Notes: generated by a model not told the origin, from the letters alone. 5,908 nucleotides of DNA from an uncultured Lachnospiraceae bacterium (GCA_946537585.1 CAMNFX010000092.1:1-5908); one strand, 5' to 3'; positions 1 to 5,661 are shown, counted from the first letter of the stretch. Numbers and translations: made by a program.

Positions 1-266
1 GTATAGAGGTCTGCCTGTACATACTTATCCGGCATCATGCCGATCGCGATGAGGGCAATGCCGATCACAGCATAGGCAAGACCGGTCTTGTAATTGGGGG
101 CAAGATTCAAAAACAAATTGCGTGCAATGGCCTCAGCCCCGAAGACAGGATCGAGAAGATGCAGATGTCCGGCAATACCAAGGGCTGCAAGGACTGCCCC
201 GATCACTGCCGCAGCTGAAATACCCTTTTTATTCCGTATATCAAATGACTGTAAAAACTCGCCCAT
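1..266 (-). CDS. Unrecognised membrane protein, N-terminal part (runs off left edge)
   Basis: Reading the minus strand from an ATG at 266 gives 88 open codons to the window edge, beginning MGEFLQSFDIRNKKG. A good Shine-Dalgarno (AGGAG, complement of 273-277) lies 6 nt before the ATG, and a sigma-A-like promoter lies upstream at 359-388, which together decide the start. After a short polar, probably cytoplasmic N-terminus there are two hydrophobic stretches, about residues 16-36 (rich in Ala, Ile, Val, Gly) and about 63-78 (Ile/Ala/Gly-rich), so it is very likely an integral membrane protein. I recognise no family motif and the C-terminus is missing, so no function is proposed. It is transcribed divergently from ssrA and has a leader of about 85 nt that could fold. 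Confidence is high that this is a gene and low on identity. Confidence 0.8.
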   Translation of the reverse strand, partial: MGEFLQSFDIRNKKGISAAAVIGAVLAALGIAGHLHLLDPVFGAEAIARNLFLNLAPNYKTGLAYAVIGIALIAIGMMPDKYVQADLY

Positions 267-272
267 GATACG

Positions 273-277
273 CTCCT
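273..277 (-). promoter_or_regulatory. Ribosome binding site of the left-edge membrane gene
   Basis: The minus strand reads AACAGGAGCGTATC-ATG, an AGGAG core with 6-nt spacing. It decides the start at 266. It lies only a few bases downstream of a 7-bp long-range inverted repeat (281-287 with 326-332), so its access could depend on leader folding. Confidence 0.75.
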
Positions 278-280
278 GTT

Positions 281-332
281 ATGAAACTCAGCGTGCCGGG
301 CACAAAGTGCGAAGGCGATGCGCCGGTTTCAT
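281..332 (-). other. Potentially structured 5' leader of the left-edge membrane gene
   Basis: In RNA sense (minus strand) a perfect 7-bp pair ATGAAAC (332-326) / GTTTCAT (287-281) can close a domain. Inside it are two 4-bp hairpins, GGCG-CAT-CGCC (324-314) and GCAC-TTT-GTGC (310-300), and further GC-rich sequence that offers alternative pairings (GTGCC/GGCAC at 293-303). The closing stem ends 3-4 nt before the AGGAG site. The pairs are seen directly; that they form a regulatory RNA is inference. It matches no riboswitch class I can name. Confidence 0.35.
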
Positions 333-358
333 GTATACCGTATTACGATGTCCCCATG

Positions 359-388
359 ATTGTAGCATTTCGCGTATGCGAATGTAAA
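359..388 (-). promoter_or_regulatory. Sigma-A-type promoter for the left-edge membrane gene
   Basis: On the minus strand TTTACA (-35, 383-388) and TACAAT (-10, 359-364) are separated by 18 bp. Both boxes match the vegetative consensus at 5 of 6 positions. Transcription would start near 352, giving a leader of about 85 nt. The spacer contains a palindrome, annotated separately. Confidence 0.7.
369..382. promoter_or_regulatory. Palindrome between -35 and -10 boxes: candidate operator
   Basis: TTCGC-GTAT-GCGAA is a perfect 5-bp inverted repeat with a 4-bp centre. It fills most of the spacer of the minus-strand promoter and touches the -35 box. A protein bound here would block RNA polymerase. 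That it is an operator is inferred from position only; the sequence is not the Gram-positive LexA box and I cannot name a regulator. Confidence 0.35.
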
Positions 389-402
389 GGACATTCCATT
401 TG

Positions 403-419
403 TTAAACCTCATGTTTAA
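403..419. repeat. Inverted repeat in the divergent promoter region
   Basis: TTAAAC-CTCAT-GTTTAA is a perfect 6-bp inverted repeat with a 5-bp centre. It sits between the -35 boxes of the two divergent promoters (383-388 minus, 440-445 plus). It may be a regulator site or chance in AT-rich DNA. There is no T tract to suggest a terminator. Confidence 0.3.
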
Positions 420-439
420 TACCGAGAGAAATACTGTAC

Positions 440-468
440 TTGCTTTGTAAGTGCTTTGCGGTTATAAT
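440..468 (+). promoter_or_regulatory. Promoter of ssrA
   Basis: A perfect TATAAT (-10) lies at 463-468, and TTGCTT at 440-445 stands as a weak -35 with the ideal 17-bp spacing. Start of transcription would be near 475, leaving about 28 nt of 5' leader to be removed, in the known tmRNA pathway by RNase P, at the mature end near 503. A heptamer TGCTTTG is repeated at 441-447 and 452-458, 11 bp apart. Confidence 0.7.
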
Positions 469-502
469 AAGAGCCGTTGAAGGAAACTTCCGCATTCACC
501 AT

Positions 503-843
503 GGGCTTGTACCGGTTTCGACGGGGATCATGCAGTCGGTGAAGCTATCCGCAGGATGATGCGTTAAATCTCAAACCTAAATATAAACGCAGAAGATAAT
601 TTTGCAGTAGCAGCCTAAGGGCTGTTCGTCTCCCCTGATGCACCTGCTCATCAGGAAAAGAGGCGTCGATCTGGCAGGAAACGACATATACTAAGCTTTG
701 CGTATATGGGCGTATGATGAAGCTCAGCTTTTTGATCCGGGTGTCTGCCACCGCTTCTTAAAGCGAATCCTTCCCGACAGACTATGATAGTAGAAGAACG
801 AGGAATTGGTTTTCGGACAGGGGTTCGACTCCCCTCAGGTCCA
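503..843 (+). ncRNA. ssrA: tmRNA (transfer-messenger RNA)
   Basis: tmRNA rescues stalled ribosomes: charged with alanine and carried by SmpB, it enters the A site, provides a short reading frame and tags the nascent protein for proteolysis. The 5' end GGGCTTG (503-509) pairs over 7 bp with CAGGTCC (836-842), and position 3 is a G-U wobble, the alanyl-tRNA synthetase identity pair; the discriminator is A843. The conserved GGTTTCGACGGGG follows the 5' arm, and the T arm AGGGG-TTCGACT-CCCCT is intact at 819-835. An internal tag frame lies at 589-618 and ends within a 5-bp hairpin (CAGCC 611-615 / GGCTG 620-624). The 3' CCA is not encoded (ACTT follows) and would be added by nucleotidyltransferase. 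It is a one-piece, non-permuted tmRNA of about 341 nt before CCA, of normal size. It is convergent with the minus-strand genes, smpB among them. Confidence 0.97.
589..618 (+). other. tmRNA tag-peptide reading frame (AEDNFAVAA)
   Basis: The resume codon is GCA at 589-591, followed by GAA GAT AAT TTT GCA GTA GCA GCC and a TAA stop at 616-618. With the alanine donated by the charged tmRNA the tag is AAEDNFAVAA. The Ala-Ala end and the hydrophobic VAA are what ClpXP-type proteases recognise. The tag is like the AEDNFALAA type known from Clostridia, with Val instead of Leu near the end. Confidence 0.93.
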
Positions 844-847
844 CTTT

Positions 848-877
848 AAAAGGCTGCCGTTTGACCGGCAGCCTTTT
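848..877. terminator. Bidirectional intrinsic terminator between ssrA and the 438-aa gene
   Basis: AAAAGGCTGCCG (848-859) and CGGCAGCCTTTT (866-877) form a perfect 12-bp stem with a 6-nt loop. Because the stem ends in A/T tracts on both sides it can stop RNA polymerase from either direction. It starts 4 nt after the tmRNA discriminator base and lies about 35 nt beyond the stop codon of the convergent minus-strand gene, so it most likely serves both. Confidence 0.9.
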
Positions 878-912
878 CAATGTGCAGGTTAATTATGGTT
901 TGATCAAAAGCT

Positions 913-2229
913 CTATTTGATCTTCCTGATCAGGAAAATAAACAGAATAAACAGCAGCACGATTACGGCGACGGAGGAGCGAAGCATGAACCACTCTGCG
1001 GTATTGCCATTGACGATCACCTCGTAAATCGACATCAGGGAATCCAGGATAGATACGATACCGAAGATCGTGATCCCTGTCATCAGTGCATTGGTCCGTT
1101 CCTCTTCCATCTCCTTTTGTGCATCTGCAAGCATCTCGAGCTTGTCGCTGATCTCTGAGACTGCCTCCGGAACTCCGAAAAACTGAAGCATATCCGCATA
1201 GATCATACGGACGTTATACCACCTGGAAATGGTAGCTGCGCTGACGGTGCCGTAAGCCTTGAAAGCCAGCATGCGCCGTTTCATGTCAGCGATCTTTTTT
1301 CTGCCCTTGCTGTTTTCCAGCAGAAGCCTTCCGAAATGCAGACAGGTGTATTTCTGGTACAGGGCCAGGATCGTGAGCGGCAGACCGTCTTCGATCTGGG
1401 AACTCATCTCTCCTGCAAAGTCCATATTTTTATCCGCAGTTACATAGGAGATCGTCTGAGAGGAAATACAGCACGCCCATCTGTAGGAATCGAGACTCAG
1501 GTCTTTTTTGGAATAGACGAAAGCGACATCTTCCTCGGAAGGATCTTCCACCGGCTCCTCCATAGGAGCCATCAGATGCATATGGAAGCTGGCCTGCTGC
1601 AGCTCGTCGAGTGTCATAAAGCGATCCGAACGGACTGCAAGATTGTAGATATAGGCTTCGAGAAACAGAGAGTTCTTCCCGTAGAAGCTTTTGAGACCCA
1701 GCTCTTCAAGCTTTGTTTCCAGAAGGTGCTCAAGCGGTACATCTTCATCTTCCACGGGAGAGAAAGAAGCTCTATCATTTTCTGCGGACAGAAAGCTGTA
1801 TCTGCAGCTTCCGCTCGCATATCCCGGGTGGCAGGTCCTGGCCAGGATCCCGATATCCGTATACCGGATCACAGAGCAGGCAAAGGCCACACCTGAATGA
1901 AAGATGTAAATGATAAGATCACCGATGCTGAGAACGCGGGCGGGATCATTTTCAACCATAAGGTCAAAGCTTTTCCGGTCACCGAACAGCATACGGTTAA
2001 AATCAGCAGCTTTGACTTCCCGGCACTCATCGAGAAGCCCGTTTTTCTGCCCGAAAAGCTCTCTGACACCAATTGAAAGATCTGCGGTAGCTATGGTTTT
2101 CTCTGCAGAAACACTGCGAAGCTTCGAAAGACTGCCCTGATTGCTGCCATCGGTCAGCATAGGCATGATCAGAATCGAACCCAGTAAATATTCGGATGTT
2201 CTGCTGTCTGCGCCTTCAGTGTTGCTCAT
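913..2229 (-). CDS. Unrecognised 438-aa protein with two C-terminal membrane helices
   Basis: I do not recognise this protein. It begins MSNTEGADSRTSEYLLGS with no signal peptide, and about 350 residues of soluble, mixed alpha/beta-like sequence follow. An acidic stretch near residues 155-170 (SPVEDEDVP) and another near 222-237 (MEEPVEDPSEED) look like linkers. A charged helix, probably a stalk or coiled coil, covers about 354-379 (SEISDKLEMLADAQKEMEEE). Two membrane segments follow, about 383-405 and 413-434, separated by a short loop containing NGN, and the tail is RKIK. A large cytoplasmic domain, a helical stalk and two terminal membrane helices recall CorA-type metal transporters, but the GMN signature is absent, so this is only resemblance in architecture. 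The start is supported by AGGAA (2241-2245), though spacing is a long 11 nt. It lies 59 nt after smpB on the same strand with no terminator between, so it is probably cotranscribed. Codon use looks like that of its neighbours. Confidence 0.85.
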   Translation of the reverse strand: MSNTEGADSRTSEYLLGSILIMPMLTDGSNQGSLSKLRSVSAEKTIATADLSIGVRELFGQKNGLLDECREVKAADFNRMLFGDRKSFDLMVENDPARVLSIGDLIIYIFHSGVAFACSVIRYTDIGILARTCHPGYASGSCRYSFLSAENDRASFSPVEDEDVPLEHLLETKLEELGLKSFYGKNSLFLEAYIYNLAVRSDRFMTLDELQQASFHMHLMAPMEEPVEDPSEEDVAFVYSKKDLSLDSYRWACCISSQTISYVTADKNMDFAGEMSSQIEDGLPLTILALYQKYTCLHFGRLLLENSKGRKKIADMKRRMLAFKAYGTVSAATISRWYNVRMIYADMLQFFGVPEAVSEISDKLEMLADAQKEMEEERTNALMTGITIFGIVSILDSLMSIYEVIVNGNTAEWFMLRSSVAVIVLLFILFIFLIRKIK

Positions 2230-2288
2230 GATCTCACTCTTTCCTACTGCAGTTGATAAGCCTTCCTTTTCGTCATCCTTCCGGGGGC

Positions 2289-2759
2289 TTATACGCGAAT
2301 GTTTGCGGACTTGAAGTCTCTCTCGAGCTCTCTCTTCTGCTCTTTTTTCGCCATATCCTCACGCTTGTCATAGAGCTTCTTGCCCCGGCATAAGCCCACC
2401 TTTACCTTCACGCGCGGACCGCGGAAATAGACCTCCAGGGGAATGAGGGTGAAGCCCTTCTCGGAGATCTTTCCCATCAGCTTGTTGATCTCAGGTCTGT
2501 GCATGAGGAGCTTCCGTGTGCGCAAGGGGTCCTTGTTGAAGATATTGCCCTTTTCATAAGGATTGATATGCATGCCCTCTACGTAGAGCTCTCCCTTGTC
2601 CGCACGAATAAAGGCCTCCTTGACCGAGCAATGGCCCTGACGGATGGACTTTACTTCCGTACCGAAGAGTTCGATGCCGGCCTCATAGGTCTCATCGACA
2701 AAGTAATCATGATATGCTTTTTTATTGTTCGCGATCAGCTTGATGCTGTCCTTACCCAT
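2289..2759 (-). CDS. smpB: SsrA-binding protein SmpB
   Basis: SmpB binds the tRNA-like part of tmRNA and mimics the missing anticodon arm, placing tmRNA in the decoding centre of a stalled ribosome. The 156-residue product has the usual length. Visible family features are [10 protein letters not shown] near the N-terminus (11-20), the core GTEVKSIR (33-40), DPLRTRKLL (77-85), [11 protein letters not shown] (118-128) and the GKKLYDKR motif (126-133), which leads into the basic C-terminal tail that enters the mRNA channel. The reading frame is open upstream for 19 codons to another ATG, but the ATG at 2759 has a proper GAGGAA site (2766-2771, 6-nt spacing) and gives the conserved N-terminus, whereas the longer form would run into a terminator hairpin. 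It lies downstream of secG and upstream of the 438-aa gene, on the strand opposite to ssrA. Confidence 0.97.
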   Translation of the reverse strand: MGKDSIKLIANNKKAYHDYFVDETYEAGIELFGTEVKSIRQGHCSVKEAFIRADKGELYVEGMHINPYEKGNIFNKDPLRTRKLLMHRPEINKLMGKISEKGFTLIPLEVYFRGPRVKVKVGLCRGKKLYDKREDMAKKEQKRELERDFKSANIRV

Positions 2760-2765
2760 GATCGG

Positions 2766-2771
2766 TTCCTC
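2766..2771 (-). promoter_or_regulatory. Ribosome binding site of smpB
   Basis: GAGGAA lies 6 nt before the ATG at 2759. It fixes the smpB start and lies only about 11 nt after the T tract of the upstream hairpin. Confidence 0.75.
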
Positions 2772-2781
2772 AGAATAAATT

Positions 2782-2820
2782 GAAAAAAGTACGGCAGCCG
2801 TTGAGGGCTGCCGCATTTTT
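2782..2820 (-). terminator. Intrinsic terminator between secG and smpB
   Basis: On the minus strand CGGCAGCC (2813-2806), loop CTCAAC, GGCTGCCG (2799-2792) form a perfect 8-bp stem. It extends outward through a G-U and a U-A pair and, past one mismatch, A-T pairs. Six Ts follow at 2788-2783, and the A tract upstream (2820-2816) would also give the opposite strand a T tract. It begins about 10 nt after the secG stop. Because smpB starts only 24 nt beyond the T tract, termination here must be partial or smpB needs a promoter inside secG. Confidence 0.85.
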
Positions 2821-2829
2821 GCTTATGGT

Positions 2830-3060
2830 TTACTTCATAAGAATGTTCAGTACAAGGGCAATGATCATGAATGCTGCTGTTCCGAACTTCGTGAACTTCT
2901 CGAGAGCACCTTCCATGCTGCGTCCCTTGTTTTTGCCCCAGTAGCTGTCGGCCATGCCGCCGATGCTGCCGAGTCCTTCGGTGTTTCCTTCCTGCATCAG
3001 GATCACGGCTGCCAGCGCAACACCGAGGAGAACATATATTACGGTTAAAAGGATCGTCAT
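2830..3060 (-). CDS. secG: Preprotein translocase subunit SecG
   Basis: SecG is the small accessory subunit of the SecYEG channel in the cytoplasmic membrane and aids SecA-driven export. The 76-aa product has the family length and layout. A first membrane helix spans about residues 3-22 and ends in the typical ILMQEG. A glycine-rich loop contains EGLGSIGG and then SYWGKNKGRSMEGALEK (39-55), a pattern usual for clostridial SecG. A second membrane helix spans about 59-75. The ATG at 3060 is preceded by AGGTGAG (3066-3072) at 5-nt spacing. It has a strong promoter of its own at 3130-3158 and a terminator directly downstream. The gene has the same orientation as pheST and smpB. Confidence 0.96.
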   Translation of the reverse strand: MTILLTVIYVLLGVALAAVILMQEGNTEGLGSIGGMADSYWGKNKGRSMEGALEKFTKFGTAAFMIIALVLNILMK

Positions 3061-3094
3061 CTTGTCTCACCTGCCTTGTGACGGGATTATTGGC

Positions 3095-3119
3095 TGCGTC
3101 CGGATACAGTCCGGACGCA
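3095..3119 (-). other. Hairpin at the 5' end of the secG transcript
   Basis: TGCGTCCGG (3095-3103) and CCGGACGCA (3111-3119) form a perfect 9-bp GC-rich stem with a 7-nt loop. From the promoter at 3130-3158, transcription should start near 3123, so the stem would begin about 4 nt from the RNA 5' end, some 35 nt before the secG start. No T tract follows on the minus strand (GCCAATAATCC), so it is a poor terminator for pheT. A 5'-terminal mRNA-stabilising hairpin is the likeliest reading; a weak pheT terminator is the alternative. Confidence 0.55.
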
Positions 3120-3129
3120 TAACATATCT

Positions 3130-3158
3130 TTTATAGCATAGTTTCCATAAATCGTCAA
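3130..3158 (-). promoter_or_regulatory. Sigma-A-type promoter of secG
   Basis: On the minus strand TTGACG (-35, 3153-3158) and TATAAA (-10, 3130-3135) are spaced by exactly 17 bp, each matching consensus at 5 of 6 positions. This is the best promoter in the window. It lies in the 108-bp gap between pheT and secG, starting 10 nt after the pheT stop, and should also drive smpB and the 438-aa gene by read-through. Confidence 0.85.
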
Positions 3159-3168
3159 GATACTTATA

Positions 3169-5652
3169 TCAGGAACGAAGCTCACAGCCAAGCCCGCCAA
3201 GTCCGTTCAGGATCTTCTTCATGGCGGAATTGATCTCGTCATCGGTCAGCGTATGATCCTTTGCACGGAAGGTGAGCGCATAGGCCATGGACTTGAATCC
3301 TGCCTTGACCTGCAGACCCTCATAGATGTCAAAGAGGCTGAAGCTTTCCATGAGCTTGCCGCCGCGCTGCAGCAGGATATGCTCAATGTCTCCTGCCATA
3401 ACGTTCTTCGGCACGAGCATGGAAATGTCACGGCTCACTGCCGGGAAGCGTGCAACGCCCTCATAGCGGCGGTCGAAGCTTGCAAACTCCGTTACGACCG
3501 GCATGTCGAGGACTGCAAGGTAAACTCTTGCGCCCTGCTTAAAGTCGTAGCGTTCTGCCGTGGCCGGATGGATCTCGCCCATGTAGCCGATCAGCTTTCC
3601 GCCGTAATAAATGTCCGCCTTGCGGCCGGGATGGAAGTAAGGCCTCTGAGCATCCGTCTTCAGCTCATAGCGCTCCTTCATGCCGAGCCTTGCAAAGATC
3701 TCTTCGATCACACCTTTCAGAACATAGAAATCAATATTGTCGCCATATCCTGCAAGGCAGAGCTGTTCCCGCTCATCCGGAAGCTCTGTAAGAGGCAGTG
3801 CCTTCGGAAGGTAGATGTTGGCCATATCATAAAGCCAGACATTTTCGTTGCGGTGATTGAAGTTGAAGCTCAGCGCGGTCAGCATCGCGTTCAGCGGCTG
3901 GGTGCGCATGATCGAGAAGTCCTCACCGAGCGGATTGCTGATGACGACAGCCCTGCGGAGCGGGTCATCCGCCGGAATGCCGAGGAGATCAAATGCCTTC
4001 GGGCTTTCAAATGCATACGTCATGGCATGATTGAAGCCGGCATATTCTGCGGTATCTCTCACAGCAGCATCGACTCTGAGCTTCCAGGAAAGCTTTCCGG
4101 TCGTTGCCTCGCCGACAGGAAGCGTATCTTCGATCTTGTCATAGCCATGGAAGCGGAGCACCTCTTCTGCCAGATCACAGGTGGCGAGCAGATCCCGGCG
4201 GAAGCTCGGGATGATGACCTCATTGGAAGACTCATCGTACACAAGTTCGAGCTTCCTGAAAATAGCCAGCATCTCTTCTTTGCTGATGGAGGTGCCGAGC
4301 AGGCTGTTGATGCGGTCCGGCTCAAATTTGATGCGCTTTTCGGTCTCCGGCTCAGGATAGATATCGACCATGCCGCCGACGACCTCGCCGCAGTCAAGCT
4401 CTTCTACGAGCTCGCATGCACGGTTGACAGCCTGGACAGTATTGGCCGGGTCAAGTCCCTTTTCGAAGATCGAAGAAGCATCGGTGCGCAGACCGATCTT
4501 CTTGGCGCTCAGACGAATATTGACGCCGTTGAAGTTTGCGCTCTCGAAGACAACATTTTTAACATTTTCGGTGATCTTGGAGTTCTCACCGCCCATGATG
4601 CCTGCGATACCGATAGCCTTTTCACCGTCATTGATCATCAGGACCGTATGGTCGAGAGCGCGCATCTGTCCGTCCAGGGTCTGGAACTGATCATTGTCAG
4701 CTGCGGTCTTTACGACGATCTCATGGCCGGAAAGCGTATCATAATCGAAGGCATGCATTGGCTGGCCGTACTCCAGCATGACGAAGTTGGTGATATCGAC
4801 AAGGTTGTTGATGGGACGGATGCCGGCGTTTCTCAGACGCTTCTGCATCCACTCGGGGCTCGGCGCAAAGCGAATGTTTTTGACCATGCGGGCGGTATAA
4901 CGCGGGCAGAGCTCTGCATCGGCGACGGTGACCTTCAGGAAGTCATGGACGTCCTCATCGGAGCCGCTCTCTTCCACCTTCGGCATGATAAAGGGCTTGT
5001 CAAATACGGCTGCAGCCTCACGGGCAATGCCGATGACGGAATAGCAGTCTACACGGTTGCTGGTGATCTCGTACTCGACAACGGTATCGTCCATGCCGAA
5101 GGCATAAATTGCGCTGTCGCCCGGCTTTAAGGAAAGCTCGCTGATCAGAGCATCGTCAAAGATATAGATGCCGCTCTCGGGAGCCAGCGGATAGGCGTTG
5201 TGGTCAGAGCCAAGCTCTTCAACTGAACACATCATGCCGTAGGAGGTCACGCCGCGAAGAGAACCGGTATGGATCTCGATGCCGTCCTCAGGCAGAGCGC
5301 CGCCGTCATGTCCGCCGGCAACCTTGCCGCCGTCCAAAACGACAGGCACCAGAGCGCCGATGACCTCGGGAGTAATGTTGGACGCGCCAGTGACGATCTG
5401 CACATTGCCGTTATCATCTACGCCGTCAGCACGGACATCGCCGACATTGACCTGGCAGACGACCAGCTTGGTGGCATCCGGATGCGGCTCGACCTTCATA
5501 AGACGGCCGACAACAATGTTTTTAAGATTTTTGTCCAGAACTTCAAAGCTTTCGACCTTGGTGCCGGCAAGGGTCATTTTATCAGCATATTCCTTTGCGG
5601 TGCAGTCCAGCGCCGGAACATAATCTCTGATCCATGAAAGTGGTGTATTCAT
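3169..5652 (-). CDS. pheT: Phenylalanyl-tRNA synthetase beta subunit
   Basis: PheT pairs with PheS as an (alpha-beta)2 cytoplasmic enzyme that attaches phenylalanine to tRNA-Phe; the beta subunit binds tRNA and edits mischarged tyrosine. The 827-aa product is complete, slightly longer than the roughly 800 aa usual in the family. In order: N-terminal MNTPLSWIRDYVP; the EMAP-like tRNA-binding domain at about 40-155 with VVGRLMKVEPHPDATKL (47-63), VTGASNI (87-93) and LRGVTSYGMMCS (132-143); the B3/B4 editing region from about 214 to 402, with NNLVDITNFVMLEYGQPMHA (282-301), GIMGGENS (351-358) and GLRTDASSIFEKGLDP (387-402), preceded by NRVDC at 199-203; the B5 DNA-binding-like domain at about 408-480; the synthetase-like core to about 700; and the C-terminal FDX-ACB domain from about 733, with RFPAVSRDISMLVP. 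The ATG at 5652 has a perfect UAAGGAGG at 9-nt spacing that overlaps the pheS stop, so the two are coupled. Confidence 0.98.
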   Translation of the reverse strand: MNTPLSWIRDYVPALDCTAKEYADKMTLAGTKVESFEVLDKNLKNIVVGRLMKVEPHPDATKLVVCQVNVGDVRADGVDDNGNVQIVTGASNITPEVIGALVPVVLDGGKVAGGHDGGALPEDGIEIHTGSLRGVTSYGMMCSVEELGSDHNAYPLAPESGIYIFDDALISELSLKPGDSAIYAFGMDDTVVEYEITSNRVDCYSVIGIAREAAAVFDKPFIMPKVEESGSDEDVHDFLKVTVADAELCPRYTARMVKNIRFAPSPEWMQKRLRNAGIRPINNLVDITNFVMLEYGQPMHAFDYDTLSGHEIVVKTAADNDQFQTLDGQMRALDHTVLMINDGEKAIGIAGIMGGENSKITENVKNVVFESANFNGVNIRLSAKKIGLRTDASSIFEKGLDPANTVQAVNRACELVEELDCGEVVGGMVDIYPEPETEKRIKFEPDRINSLLGTSISKEEMLAIFRKLELVYDESSNEVIIPSFRRDLLATCDLAEEVLRFHGYDKIEDTLPVGEATTGKLSWKLRVDAAVRDTAEYAGFNHAMTYAFESPKAFDLLGIPADDPLRRAVVISNPLGEDFSIMRTQPLNAMLTALSFNFNHRNENVWLYDMANIYLPKALPLTELPDEREQLCLAGYGDNIDFYVLKGVIEEIFARLGMKERYELKTDAQRPYFHPGRKADIYYGGKLIGYMGEIHPATAERYDFKQGARVYLAVLDMPVVTEFASFDRRYEGVARFPAVSRDISMLVPKNVMAGDIEHILLQRGGKLMESFSLFDIYEGLQVKAGFKSMAYALTFRAKDHTLTDDEINSAMKKILNGLGGLGCELRS

Positions 5653-5661
5653 ATATTCCGC

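Noticed and set aside
288..332. 14-codon upstream frame in the leader of the left-edge gene (minus, begins MKPAHRLRTL)
   Set aside because: It has no convincing ribosome site and starts only about 20 nt from the predicted transcript start. Its ATG is better explained as part of the 7-bp leader stem.
94..387. 97-codon plus-strand frame at the left edge
   Set aside because: Arg/Ala/Pro-rich sequence antisense to the left-edge membrane gene and its promoter and leader; no family likeness.
819..912. Genomic-island attachment site at the 3' end of ssrA
   Set aside because: The tmRNA 3' end is a known integration target, but no second copy of its T-arm/acceptor sequence, integrase or phage-like gene is seen in the window.
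1336..1896. 186-codon plus-strand frame antisense to the 438-aa gene
   Set aside because: Shadow of the real minus-strand gene; no ribosome site, domain or membrane pattern, whereas the minus-strand product has coherent C-terminal helices and operon spacing.
2289..2816. Longer smpB start giving 175 aa
   Set aside because: The extra 19 residues are unlike SmpB, are read through the terminator hairpin and lack a ribosome site. The ATG at 2759 has a good site and the conserved N-terminus.
2735..3070. 111-codon minus-strand frame over secG
   Set aside because: It overlaps secG in another frame and has a low-complexity Arg/His-rich product; secG is unmistakable.
3253..5130. 625-codon open frame on the plus strand, antisense to pheT
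   Set aside because: Its codons are exactly in register with those of pheT, so it stays open simply because pheT avoids TTA, CTA and TCA codons. The product has no recognisable domain and no good ribosome site, while pheT is certain.
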